Part shown: positions 33,929-42,719 of the stretch, in pieces | Layout of the letters: every line of letters begins with the position of its first letter | How positions within the stretch are numbered: position 1 is the stretch's first letter | Source of the DNA: Bradyrhizobium lablabi | GTDB taxonomy: Bacteria; Pseudomonadota; Alphaproteobacteria; Rhizobiales; Xanthobacteraceae | Assembly: GCF_018129385.1 (NCBI RefSeq) | Contig: NZ_JAFCLN010000005.1 | Span: forward strand, 248,001 to 312,000 | Length of the DNA stretch: 64,000 bases | Reading direction: 5' to 3' | Translations under genes and position numbers: made by a program | The notes under the pieces: model-generated | Told to the model about the DNA's origin: nothing | What the model saw: only the letters and a program-made list of their open reading frames with translations | Databases searched by the model: none

Positions 33929-34553
33929 GCAAGTGCTCCTTGAGCGACTTGAAGATCGAATTATAGACCTCTACGTCCTTCGTTGCTGGAAGGTGTATCT
34001 GAATATTGTAGTGAAAGCTGCGGTCAATGCCTCCGTGGTGCTTCCTAAGATTTGCGTCCGTATCTCCGCCATTTGTCCGGTCATCTAAATTGAGCTGCAC
34101 AGCTACATCGGCCTTTGCCTTATCTGAAGCGGTTTTAGAGAGGTCGGCCAGCGGGAGGAGACCAAAGAAGGTCTTCGTCATCAGTGTGGCAACATTGTCG
34201 CTTGCATTATGATAGCTCTTGAACTTTCCCTCGATTGCATTTCGGTCAGAGGCGGTTGGCTGCTCCTTGATGAGAAAGATGTCACCGTACGCTTCTCTGA
34301 TTGCTTGCCCGAGGACGTGCTTTGATCGGGAGTGATCACGATAATCTTGGTAGCGTTGGGTTGGCATTCCGTCTGCTGTTAAAAACCCCAGGGCCTTGAG
34401 CAACGGAATAAACGCGCGATCGTTGGTTGATGTGAAACCCCAATCCTTCAGCAGTTGAATGGAAAAGCGGTCAGGCGCCTGACCATCCTGAATTTTCCGA
34501 AACAGATCAGGGATACGGTTTGTAGGCAGCACATATGCGTTGGTCAGCGCCAT
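33921..34553 (-). CDS. DUF5343-family protein, first gene of the cassette
   Basis: A 210-residue soluble protein. The N-terminal MALTNAYVLPTNRIPDLFRK, APDRFSIQLLKDWGFTSTND, FIPLLKALGFLTADGMPTQR and VLGQAIREAYGDIFLIKEQP blocks match DUF5343. That family looks like a winged-helix-type fold and its function is unknown. The C-terminal part (ADVAVQLNLDDRTNGG, HYNIQIHLPATKDVEVYNSI) appears specific. It probably binds nucleic acid or acts as the partner of the HEPN protein, whose start it overlaps. Its A+T content is higher than the flanking core genes. Confidence 0.82.
   Translation of the reverse strand: MALTNAYVLPTNRIPDLFRKIQDGQAPDRFSIQLLKDWGFTSTNDRAFIPLLKALGFLTADGMPTQRYQDYRDHSRSKHVLGQAIREAYGDIFLIKEQPTASDRNAIEGKFKSYHNASDNVATLMTKTFFGLLPLADLSKTASDKAKADVAVQLNLDDRTNGGDTDANLRKHHGGIDRSFHYNIQIHLPATKDVEVYNSIFKSLKEHLLD
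33936..33941 (-). promoter_or_regulatory. Shine-Dalgarno site fixing the TTG start of the HEPN gene
   Basis: AAGGAG on the minus strand, 7 bases before TTG at 33928, lies inside the last codons of the DUF5343 gene. It supports a TTG start and coupled translation. Confidence 0.75.
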
Positions 34554-34646
34554 GTCTGATTTCTCAATGTTCGCTCCGCAACCACATTTAATATGTGTAC
34601 TACTTCAAGTTTAGTTAGATATTCATGCTTTGTTCGCATGTGTCAA

Positions 34647-34669
34647 GGGCGACGCGCATTGCGTCGCCC
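34647..34669 (-). terminator. Terminator after nrdJ
   Basis: A perfect 9-bp stem GGGCGACGC / GCGTCGCCC (34647-34655 with 34661-34669) with a 5-base loop, 35 bases after the nrdJ stop; the T tract is weak. It also marks the right edge of the DUF5343 cassette. Confidence 0.6.
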
Positions 34670-34704
34670 CAACACTGTTATTAGCGCGGTTGGGTAAATT
34701 TTCC

Positions 34705-37700
34705 TCACGAACATCCCGTCGTGCTGCCACAAGTATCGCACTTCATGCAGGTCCCATTCCGCACCAGCGTGAAGTTGCCGCATTCGCTGCACATCTCGCC
34801 TTCGTAGCCCTTGGCTTTCGCTTCGGCGCGGCGTTCGGCCTTGGACGGGGCGGCGACTGCCGCGGCGCCCGCCTTGCTCCATTGTAGCTGCTCCAGCCGC
34901 TCGGTCGGGGAGAGGTCGTGGCTGACTTCCTGCTTCAGGGCGACGGCGCCGTCGATGGCGTCGCCGACGCGGCTGTGGTTGGGGCCGAGCGCGGTGACGC
35001 GGGCGCCGCCGGCGGGAGCGTTGTCGGCATTGGCCGAGACCGCCGCCGAGCCGCCGCGCATCACGACCAAGTTGTCGGTGCGGGAGCGGGTGAGGCCCTT
35101 CGACAGATATTTTGTCGCCTGGGCGCCGGTCTCGTCCGGCTCCTTGCCTTCCTCGACGCCCTTGCCGAGCGCGTCAAAGCCGCTCTCGTTGGGGTCGACA
35201 TGGGCGAGATCGAAGCGGCTCATGTAGCTGACCGCGAGCTCGCGGAAGACGTAGTCGAGGATCGAGGTCGCATATTTGATGCTGTCGTTGCCCTGTACGG
35301 GCCCCGCCGGCTCGAAGCGGGTGAAGGTGAAGGCGTCGACATATTCCTCCAGCGGCACGCCGTATTGCAGGCCGAGCGAGACGGCGATCGCAAAGTTGTT
35401 GATGAAGGAGCGCAGCGCCGCGCCTTCCTTGTGCATGTCGATGAAGATCTCGCCGAGACGGCCATCGTCATATTCGCCGGTGCGAAGATAGACCTTGTGG
35501 CCGCCGACCACCGCCTTCTGGGTGTATCCCTTGCGTCGGTCCGGCATCTTCTCGCGCTCGCGCATCACGACGATGCGCTCGACCAGTTTTTCGACGATCT
35601 TTTCCGAGACCTGCGCGGCGCGCGCGGCCATCGGCTTCTCGTAGAGCTGCTCCACCACATCGTCCTCGTCCTCATCGTCAGAGATGAGCTGCGAGTTGAG
35701 CGGCTGGCTCAACTTCGAGCCGTCGCGGTAGAGCGCGTTGGCTTTCAATGCGAGTTTCCACGAGAGCAGGTAAGCGGACTTGCAGTCCTCCACCGTGGCG
35801 TCGTTCGGCATGTTGATGGTCTTGCTGATCGCGCCGGAGATGAACGGCTGCGACGCCGCCATCATGCGGATGTGGCTCTCGACCGAGAGATAGCGCTTGC
35901 CGATCTTGCCGCAGGGATTGGCGCAGTCGAACACGGGATGGTGCTCGGCCTTCAGATGCGGCGCGCCTTCCACCGTCATCGCGCCGCAGATGTGCACGTT
36001 GGCGGCCTCGATCTCCCGCCTGGTGAAGCCGACGGCCGAGAGCAGGTCGAAGCCGGGGGCGGCGATCGCTTCCGCGCCGATGCCGAGCTGGTCGCGGATA
36101 AAATCCTCGCCAAAGGTCCACTTGTTGAAGGCGAACTTGATGTCGAAGGCGGTCGGCAGGGCCTTTTCCACTTTCGCAATGGCTTCATCGGTGAAGCCCT
36201 TTGCCTTCAGCGTCGAGGCGTTGATGCCGGGGGCGTTCGACAGCGAGCCGTGGCCCACCGCATAGGCCTCGATCTCGGCGATCTCGCTCTCGCGGTAGCC
36301 GAGCGCGCGCAGCGCCTCGGGGACCGCCTGGTTGATGATCTTGAAGTAGCCGCCGCCGGCCAGCTTCTTGAACTTGACCAGCGCAAAGTCCGGCTCGATG
36401 CCAGTGGTGTCGCAATCCATCACGAGGCCGATGGTGCCGGTCGGCGCCACCACGGTGGTCTGCGCGTTGCGATAGCCGTGCTGTTCGCCGAGCGAGAGCG
36501 CAGCGTCCCAGGCGAGCTTGGCGCGGGTGACGATGTCGGCTTGCGGGCAAGCGGCGTGATCGAGCGCCACCGGGTTGACCGAGAGCGCTTCATAGCCCGC
36601 GGTCTCGCCATGGGCGGCGCGGCGGTGATTGCGGATCACGCGCAGCATGTGGCCGGCGTTCTTCTTGTAGCCGGGGAAGGCGCCGAGCTCCTTGGCCATC
36701 TCGGCCGAGGTCGCGTACGCGACGCCGGTCATCACAGCGGTGAGCGCGCCGCAGAGCGAGCGGCCTTCCTTCGAGTCATACGGCAGGCCCATGGTCATCA
36801 AGAGGCCGCCGATATTGGCGAAGCCGAGGCCGAGCGTGCGGAACTCGTAGGAGAGTTCGGCGATCGCCTTCGACGGGAACTGCGCCATCATGACGGAGAT
36901 TTCCAGCACGATGGTCCAGAGCCGGCAGAGGTGCTCGTAGGACTCGACGTCGAAGCGCTTGGTTGACGTGCTGTAGAACGTCAGCAGATTCGCCGAGGCG
37001 AGGTTGCACGCGGTGTCGTCCAGGAACATGTACTCCGAGCACGGGTTCGACGCGCGGATGTCGCCGGACGCCTTGCAGGTGTGCCAGTCGTTCATGGTGG
37101 TGTTGAAGTGCAGGCCGGGATCGGCGCTCGCCCAGGCGGCGTAGCCGATCTTTTCCCAGAGGTCGCGGGCCTTGAGAGTCTTCGTCACCTTCTTCGTCGT
37201 GCGGCCGATCAGATTCCAGTCGCCATTCGTTTCCACGGCGCGAAGGAAATCGTCCTTCAGCGAGACCGAGTTGTTGGAGTTCTGGCCTGACACCGTAAGG
37301 TAGGCTTCCGAATCCCAGTCGGTGTCGTAGATGTCGAACTGGATGTCCTTGTAGCCCTGCTTGGCAAACTGGATCACCCGCTTGATGTAGTTGTCGGGCA
37401 CCAGCGCGCGGCGCGCGAGCTTGATCTCGCGGCGGAGCGCAGGATTCTTCTCGGGGTCGAAGCAATCATCGCCACTGCCTTCGCAGTTGACGCAGGCCTT
37501 CATCACGGCCTTCAGATGCTTCTGGTTGATCTTTGAGCCGGTGACGAGGGCGGCGACCTTCTGCTCCTCCTTCACCTTCCAGTCGATATAGGTCTCGATG
37601 TCGGGGTGATCGACGTCGACCACCACCATCTTGGCGGCGCGGCGCGTCGTGCCGCCGCTCTTGATCGCGCCCGCGGCGCGGTCGCCGATCTTGAGGAAAG

Positions 37701-38466
37701 ACATCAGGCCGCTGGAGCGGCCGCCGCCGGACAGGCGCTCGCCTTCACCGCGCAGGCGGGAGAAGTTGGAGCCGGTGCCGGAGCCGTATTTGAACAGGCG
37801 CGCCTCGCGCACCCAGAGGTCCATAATGCCGCCCTCGTTGACGAGGTCGTCCTCGATGCCCTGGATGAAGCAGGCATGCGGCTGCGGATGCTCATAGGCC
37901 GACTTCGACTTGGTCAGCTTGCCGGTCTTCCAGTCGACGTAATAGTGGCCCTGGCCGGGACCATCGATGCCGTAGGCCCAGTGCAGACCGGTGTTGAACC
38001 ATTGCGGCGAGTTCGGCGCGACCATCTGTTTTGCCAGTTGGAAGCGGAGCTCGTCATAGAAGGCCTGCGCGTCTTCTTCTGAGGAGAAATAGCCGCCCTT
38101 CCAGCCCCAATAGGTCCAGCAGCCGGCGAGGCGATCGAACACCTGCTTTGCGCTGGTTTCGCCGACGATGCGCTCTTTCTCAGGCAGCAGGGCAAGCGCC
38201 TCCTGGTCGGGCACCGAGCGCCACAGCCAGGACGGCACGGTCTCTTCCTCGACCTTCTTCAGGCGCGCGGCCACGCCCGCCTTGCGGAAATACTTCTGGG
38301 CCAGCACGTCGGAGGCGACCTGCGACCAGAACTGGGGCACTTCGACATTTTCGGCGCGGAACACGATCGAGCCGTCGGGATTGCGGATCTCGGATGTCGT
38401 CAATCTGAAATCAATCCCGGAGTAGGGTGACTGACCGGCGGTGGTGTTGCGGCGTTCGATTCGCAT
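34705..38466 (-). CDS. nrdJ: Adenosylcobalamin-dependent ribonucleotide reductase (class II), NrdJ
   Basis: A 1253-residue enzyme that reduces ribonucleotides to deoxyribonucleotides using coenzyme B12, so it works with or without oxygen. The N-terminal region is followed by the core: [64 protein letters not shown] and [20 protein letters not shown]. The C-terminus is a zinc ribbon, MCSECGNF and CMKCDTCG, with a final TTGCS redox tail. The length is as expected for the alphaproteobacterial long form. It is the only RNR in the window. Regulation may involve the NrdR-box-like site upstream. Confidence 0.95.
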   Translation of the reverse strand: MRIERRNTTAGQSPYSGIDFRLTTSEIRNPDGSIVFRAENVEVPQFWSQVASDVLAQKYFRKAGVAARLKKVEEETVPSWLWRSVPDQEALALLPEKERIVGETSAKQVFDRLAGCWTYWGWKGGYFSSEEDAQAFYDELRFQLAKQMVAPNSPQWFNTGLHWAYGIDGPGQGHYYVDWKTGKLTKSKSAYEHPQPHACFIQGIEDDLVNEGGIMDLWVREARLFKYGSGTGSNFSRLRGEGERLSGGGRSSGLMSFLKIGDRAAGAIKSGGTTRRAAKMVVVDVDHPDIETYIDWKVKEEQKVAALVTGSKINQKHLKAVMKACVNCEGSGDDCFDPEKNPALRREIKLARRALVPDNYIKRVIQFAKQGYKDIQFDIYDTDWDSEAYLTVSGQNSNNSVSLKDDFLRAVETNGDWNLIGRTTKKVTKTLKARDLWEKIGYAAWASADPGLHFNTTMNDWHTCKASGDIRASNPCSEYMFLDDTACNLASANLLTFYSTSTKRFDVESYEHLCRLWTIVLEISVMMAQFPSKAIAELSYEFRTLGLGFANIGGLLMTMGLPYDSKEGRSLCGALTAVMTGVAYATSAEMAKELGAFPGYKKNAGHMLRVIRNHRRAAHGETAGYEALSVNPVALDHAACPQADIVTRAKLAWDAALSLGEQHGYRNAQTTVVAPTGTIGLVMDCDTTGIEPDFALVKFKKLAGGGYFKIINQAVPEALRALGYRESEIAEIEAYAVGHGSLSNAPGINASTLKAKGFTDEAIAKVEKALPTAFDIKFAFNKWTFGEDFIRDQLGIGAEAIAAPGFDLLSAVGFTRREIEAANVHICGAMTVEGAPHLKAEHHPVFDCANPCGKIGKRYLSVESHIRMMAASQPFISGAISKTINMPNDATVEDCKSAYLLSWKLALKANALYRDGSKLSQPLNSQLISDDEDEDDVVEQLYEKPMAARAAQVSEKIVEKLVERIVVMREREKMPDRRKGYTQKAVVGGHKVYLRTGEYDDGRLGEIFIDMHKEGAALRSFINNFAIAVSLGLQYGVPLEEYVDAFTFTRFEPAGPVQGNDSIKYATSILDYVFRELAVSYMSRFDLAHVDPNESGFDALGKGVEEGKEPDETGAQATKYLSKGLTRSRTDNLVVMRGGSAAVSANADNAPAGGARVTALGPNHSRVGDAIDGAVALKQEVSHDLSPTERLEQLQWSKAGAAAVAAPSKAERRAEAKAKGYEGEMCSECGNFTLVRNGTCMKCDTCGSTTGCS

Positions 38467-39254
38467 TTTTGTCGTGCCCCGTGTTCTTCTCCCGGCTCGC
38501 GCCGGATGTTTGTTCCTTGAGCGAAATTCCGATCCCGCGCATTCGGTTCGAATGCCGCGGTCCCTTCACTTCGCGGTTAAGCCGGTGGATCCGGCCCAGT
38601 TTCTCTCGCCACCGATTCGATGCCATCCAGGCACCGACGCCGCAGCGGCACGCGCCCTTCCACCCCAACGGGGTTTTCAGGCCCATGCATTCAACGCCCC
38701 AAACGCAAACTCCGACCCCGTTATCCCCGGCCGTTTCCGGCCTGCCCGTCGGGCCTGTTTCCGGCCCGTTTGCGTCCCCCAGGAGGTCCCGAATTTCGGG
38801 CAGACAAGCCCTTCACCCGCTGCCTCGACCGGCGTGGCGGAGTGGTCATTTCGGACCCTTTGGGATCGACCGGCGGGACCCAAACTCACTCGCGCCGAAC
38901 AGGATGAAGGCTAGGACAAACCCGTTACGCCCGTCAAGGATTAGTACGAGTTCCTGAATCAAATACTAAATATGGTGGAAAGGGAGGGAAAACAGGGGCC
39001 GATGCCGCGCCTGTGATCGAGCCAAGTATCAGTGAGTCCTCAGGGATTCGGAAGGGAAAAGAATCTTCCCACAGGGTGTGAATTCGCGCTGCGCCCGCTG
39101 TTCACAGGCGAACTATTTATTGCGGCCCGGCCATTGCACTTTCGAGACTCACGTAAGGCTACGGAGGGGACGTGGCTGGCATGTCCGCGCGCCCGCGGCG
39201 GGGGCCTCATGAACGGGCAGAGCGGAGCTCGATTCCACCCTGATTGCGTCTCCC
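38467..39254. other. Long nrdJ leader and intergenic region
   Basis: There are 788 bases between nrdJ and the EamA pseudogene. On the minus strand, TTGACG (38932-38937) and TAGCCT (38908-38913), 18 bases apart, form a possible sigma-70 promoter. That would give an nrdJ leader of about 430 bases, G+C-rich with many short stems. I looked for a cobalamin riboswitch and did not find its B12 box. I see no convincing gene; an open frame at 38411-38686 (minus) overlaps nrdJ out of frame and looks spurious. Confidence 0.5.
38963..38978. promoter_or_regulatory. Candidate NrdR box upstream of nrdJ
   Basis: ATACTAAATATGGTGG matches the palindromic NrdR consensus (ACACTATATATAGTGT) at 12 of 16 positions by my count. 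It lies about 26 bases upstream of the candidate nrdJ promoter. A second box at the usual helical spacing was not found, which lowers confidence. Confidence 0.35.
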
Positions 39255-39843
39255 ATGACAGAATCAAAAACGGCCGCGCGAGCGCGGACTTGCGCCCCCG
39301 GGCTTCCTGTTCCTTGCCATCACGTCGGTGGGGTGGGGCTTCAACTGGCCGGTGACAAAATACCTGCTCGGCGAATTGCCGCCGCTGACGCTGCGCGGCT
39401 GCATGGGTGTGATCGGCAGCGCTGCTGCTGGCGGCGCTTGCGGTGGCGCGAGGGCAGGGGCTTGCCGTCGCCGGGGGACAATGGCCGCGGCTGGTGCTGG
39501 CGGCGATTCTCAACGTCACATGCTGGATGGTGCTGATGGCGTTCGCGCTGCTGTACCTGCCGGCGAGCGAGGCAACGCTGATCGCCTGCACCATGCCGGT
39601 GTGGGCGTCGCTTCTGGCTTGGCCGGCGCTGGGCGAGCGGCCGAAGGTGTTGCGATTGCGCTGGTGATGGCGTTCGCGGGCCTCGCCAGCATCATGGGCG
39701 GCAACGGCTTTGGCGCCAGCATCGCCAAGCTGCCGGGAATCCTGATGGCGCTCGGCGGTGCGTTCGGCTTTGCGCTCGGCCCGGGCCAGATCGCGCCGCT
39801 GATCCTGACGCTGGCCGCGGTCGTGCTGGCGACGCGATCATAA
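39255..39843 (+). pseudogene. Decayed EamA/DMT-family transporter
   Basis: EamA sequence runs through shifting frames. The start MTESKTAARARTCAP (frame at 39255) passes to GFLFLAITSVGWGFNWPVTK (from about 39300), then LVLAAILNVTCWMVLMAF and ATLIACTMPVWASLLAWP (frame at 39443), then LASIMGGNGFGASIAKLPGI. After GGAFGFALG the sequence jumps to PGQIAPLILTLAAVVLATRS, which is the C-terminal helix, so about 120 central residues are missing. At least three frameshifts plus an internal deletion make it non-functional. The intact relative is at 45645-46541. Confidence 0.85.
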
Positions 39844-40005
39844 GTCTTCATTTTCTCGGGAGCAGGCGTACCTGCATACAGGCGGCGGCTTTCTCGGGCC
39901 GTTCATCAATATTAAATTTTGGCCACGGCCCTGCACACGGGTTGCGTGCCGGAAACTATGGGCCCTTGGCCAGTTGAATGTTCAGTAAAGAGCGGAGGCT
40001 TTAAA

Positions 40006-40380
40006 ATGAGAAAAGCAGTATTGGCGTTAGTGACCACTGCTACGGTAGGTGTCGCGACGCTGGCGGCCCCATCACAAGCCCATGCGTGGCGAGGCGGCTG
40101 GGGCTGGGGTCCCGGTATCGCGGGCGGCCTCATTGCCGGCGCAGTGATCGGTGGCATCGCTTCCAGCGCCTATGCCTACGGCCCTTATGGCTACTACGGC
40201 GGAGGACCGTATGGCTATTACGGCGGCTACGGGCCGGCGTACAGCTACGGCTATTACGGCGGCGGCCCGTATTATTACGGCGGTTACCGGCGCGCTTACT
40301 ACGGCGGGCCTTATTATGGATATCGGCGCGCCTACGCTTACGGCCCGCGCTACTATCGCAGCTATGGCTACGGCTGGTGA
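40006..40380 (+). CDS. Secreted Gly/Tyr-rich protein
   Basis: A 124-residue protein. Signal peptide MRKAVLALVTTATVGVATLA (cleavage near AHA), then a glycine-rich hydrophobic stretch (GPGIAGGLIAGAVIGGIASS). A long tail of YGYYGGGP-type repeats ends in RRAYAYGPRYYRSYGYG. This resembles the glycine-zipper, Tyr-rich exported proteins common in Bradyrhizobium. GGAGG precedes the ATG at 40006. The function is presumably structural, in the envelope. A strong terminator follows. Confidence 0.75.
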   Translation: MRKAVLALVTTATVGVATLAAPSQAHAWRGGWGWGPGIAGGLIAGAVIGGIASSAYAYGPYGYYGGGPYGYYGGYGPAYSYGYYGGGPYYYGGYRRAYYGGPYYGYRRAYAYGPRYYRSYGYGW

Positions 40381-40414
40381 TCGCCACGGCGTGACCTGAA
40401 AGTTCCCGTGAACG

Positions 40415-40446
40415 AAAGGCCGCAGGACTGTCTGCGGCCTTTTTTC
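40415..40446 (+). terminator. Rho-independent terminator
   Basis: An 11-bp stem AAAGGCCGCAG / CTGCGGCCTTT (40415-40425 with 40432-40442) with a six-base loop, then a T run. It follows the Gly/Tyr-rich protein gene. Confidence 0.92.
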
Positions 40447-40570
40447 GTGTGCGCGCCGAGTTCCATTCCGGGTGTTGCGATGGTACCCGACAACTCTGGG
40501 TTCGCTGTTAAGGCGGCCTTAGCATCGTCAGGCGAAGCTCAGCTTTTCAAAATCGGGTTGGCTTTGCGAC

Positions 40571-40975
40571 ATGCTCAAGAACGGCACCTATGTAGCGTAT
40601 TACACGACACCCCTGAACCAGGGCGCCGGCGTCGCGCACATCCAGGACGGCAAGCTCACCGGCAGCGACAGCATCATGAACTATGACGGCACCTACGAGG
40701 TCGACGGCAACCGCTTCAGGGGAATTCTCAGGACCACGCGGCACTCGGAAGGACATGCAACGGTGTTCGGCGTGGACAATCTCACGCTGCGCATTGAGGG
40801 AATTTGCATCGGCAAGGTCGCGAGCTACGTTGCCACGGCGGACGAAGTGCCCGGCATGGTGCTCGAAGGCACGCTGATCCGCAGCGAAGAGGTTTCTTCC
40901 GAGCCAAAGGCGAGCCGGCCGCTGCCGCCGTTCGATCCCGAACGTCTTCCGAAGCATCCGCTGCGCTCGCGCTGA
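40571..40975 (+). CDS. Single-domain GrlR-like protein
   Basis: A 134-residue protein with one GrlR-type domain: MLKNGTYVAYYTTPLNQGAG, IQDGKLTGSDSIMNYDGTYE, ILRTTRHSEGHATVFGVDNL and a C-terminal GMVLEGTLIRSEE. It shares the repeated DGKLxGxxS..GTY signature with the two-domain genes at 904 and 4022. The tail (about 25 residues, Pro/Arg-rich) is variable. No ribosome site stands out before the ATG. The role is unknown; no type III secretion gene is nearby. Confidence 0.75.
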   Translation: MLKNGTYVAYYTTPLNQGAGVAHIQDGKLTGSDSIMNYDGTYEVDGNRFRGILRTTRHSEGHATVFGVDNLTLRIEGICIGKVASYVATADEVPGMVLEGTLIRSEEVSSEPKASRPLPPFDPERLPKHPLRSR

Positions 40976-41153
40976 ACGGTGACGGCGGTGACGCAGTCGC
41001 CGTTCTCGGTGCCGCGTGTTGCTTGCGTCCTTCCGGCGCCTTGACCCATTGGCTTAGTGACATAAAGGATGCGAGCGAAGGCGATCAGCATAGTTGAGAC
41101 GCCGCGGCCTGCCACCCTCGGAACTGCGGTGGCGGCGCGCCGCATCACGGCGC

Positions 41154-42383
41154 TCAGGCGGTCACGATCGGATACTTCTTCTTGTGCAAATTCTGCATCA
41201 CCGTCTGGTCAAGAGGAAAGTGCGCTTGGAGTAACTGCGGCGGCGTCAGCGCCATCCACTGGTTGAGTGATAGATCCGCGAAGTAGCTGCTTCTAAACAT
41301 TTCCAGGAAGCGCAAAGGGGTGTTACCAGTGTTTTCGATGTAATGGCCCATTGCGAACGGGACGTAGCCGACATCACCGGCCCGATAGTCGAATGTGCGC
41401 GCTGTTCCTTGAGCGCCGAACACACCCATGCGCCCTTGCCCTTCGATGTAGTATTGCCATTCATCTACATTGGGATGCCAATGCAGTTCGCGCGCGCCGC
41501 CCGGCTCGACTTCGACCAAAGCTGCGGCGACCGTTTTCGACGCTTTGAATACGCTCGAATCGGCGATACGCACAGTTCCGCCTTTGGTTCGGATCGGTTC
41601 TTGCGTCATGAGCCGATGCTTGAAGGTTTGCGGCACGGGCTCGGCGCCCATCAGCTTGTCGGGACCGAGTGGCCCCGGTACGTCGGATTTGAAGATGTAG
41701 CGCCGGCTCGGATCGGGCAGATGCGCAAAGTTGTCGCTGGGGACGCCGAAGTTCTTGCCCAGCACCTCTTGGGGTATGTGCTTGAACCAGTCGGTGATGA
41801 GGAAGGTGTCATCTTCGTCGAACGATCCGTCGTCGAAGACCAGCAGGAATTGGCAGCCGTCGGGACCTAATCCCTGGATCGAATGCGGCACCCCGCCTGG
41901 GAAATACCAAAGGTCACCGACGCCCACGTCGTCGACGAAATTATTGCCTCCCTGGTCAATCGCGGTGATGCGGGCGGTGCCGTAAAGCATATAGGCCCAT
42001 TCGGCCTGCTTGTGCCAATGCAGTTCGCGGATACTGCCGGCGTTCAACCGCATTTCGACGCCGGCCAGAGTCGTGGAGATGCCGAGCTCGCGCTGAGTGA
42101 CCTGCCGCGTCCAGCCGCCGTCGGTCTGGCGTGTATGCGCATCCGCAAAAGAAAAACGCAGGTTCGGCAGCGTGCCCTGGTCCGTCGAAGGCGGATTGAG
42201 CATGTCGGGATTTTCTCGGTCGCGCGCGAGATCGCGTGGGCCTGGGTCGGTTCCGCCAAGACCCAGAGCGCGATTGGGTTGCGGCAACTGCGGGCCCGTC
42301 TGCCCCATCGCCGCGGAGGTTGCGGCCAGAAGTCCGCCAGTAGCACCGACGGCAACGATATCGCGACGTGAAATTGGCTTCAT
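41154..42383 (-). CDS. Two-cupin oxalate decarboxylase family protein
   Basis: A 409-residue bicupin with a twin-arginine-like signal (ISRRDIVAVGATGGLLAATS), so it is probably exported folded. Cupin 1 has the manganese ligands His 122, His 124, Glu 128 and His 167 (ELHWHKQAEWAYML, GGVPHSI). Cupin 2 repeats them in ELHWHPNVDEWQYY and MGHYIEN. The lid over site 1 reads GSFDEDDTF, where Bacillus OxdC has Ser-Glu-Asn-Ser; the key Glu (190) is kept. It should convert oxalate to formate and CO2, with altered lid chemistry possible. It is a single gene. Confidence 0.88.
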   Translation of the reverse strand: MKPISRRDIVAVGATGGLLAATSAAMGQTGPQLPQPNRALGLGGTDPGPRDLARDRENPDMLNPPSTDQGTLPNLRFSFADAHTRQTDGGWTRQVTQRELGISTTLAGVEMRLNAGSIRELHWHKQAEWAYMLYGTARITAIDQGGNNFVDDVGVGDLWYFPGGVPHSIQGLGPDGCQFLLVFDDGSFDEDDTFLITDWFKHIPQEVLGKNFGVPSDNFAHLPDPSRRYIFKSDVPGPLGPDKLMGAEPVPQTFKHRLMTQEPIRTKGGTVRIADSSVFKASKTVAAALVEVEPGGARELHWHPNVDEWQYYIEGQGRMGVFGAQGTARTFDYRAGDVGYVPFAMGHYIENTGNTPLRFLEMFRSSYFADLSLNQWMALTPPQLLQAHFPLDQTVMQNLHKKKYPIVTA

Positions 42384-42719
42384 GATGTTATCTCGTCTTG
42401 AGAGCCTTCCAATTGCATAAGATCGACAGGGAGAAGGCAGTGTTGGTGGTATTGCGCAGACGCCGAAGAACGCGCGACGCCCTTGGCTCTGATGTGCTCA
42501 TCACAGCTGGCTGAGCAAACCGTACAATCCATATTTGGCGCACAAATTGCCGTGAGGGATCGCCTGATGGAAGACGTGTGGCGCAACAAATTGGGCCTGC
42601 AAGGCTAGCGCTATTTTGCTGCGGCGCATGGGTCTCTGCTGGCCCCTTACAGACATGTTGTGGTGTCCGCTCGAGTCCGGAATGTGGACCGAAGCGGTCG
42701 TCTACCGGCGACCCCCGAT
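42384..42719. other. Intergenic region without recognised gene
   Basis: There are 336 bases between two minus-strand genes. I see a short region with GGGTCTCTGCTGG..GTTGTGGTGTCCGCTCGAGTCC that looks like degraded repeat sequence, and no clear promoter or terminator. A minus-strand open frame of 69 codons (42380-42589) has Cys/Ser-rich composition and no ribosome site; I do not call it. Confidence 0.4.

Noticed and set aside
34918..36966. A 682-codon plus-strand frame
   Set aside because: Exactly antisense to nrdJ, and its composition mirrors it.
38411..38686. A 91-codon minus-strand frame overlapping nrdJ start
   Set aside because: It is out of frame with nrdJ, has no ribosome site and lies in the leader.
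38467..38930. Cobalamin riboswitch upstream of nrdJ
   Set aside because: I looked for the conserved B12 box and core and did not find them; an Infernal scan would be decisive.
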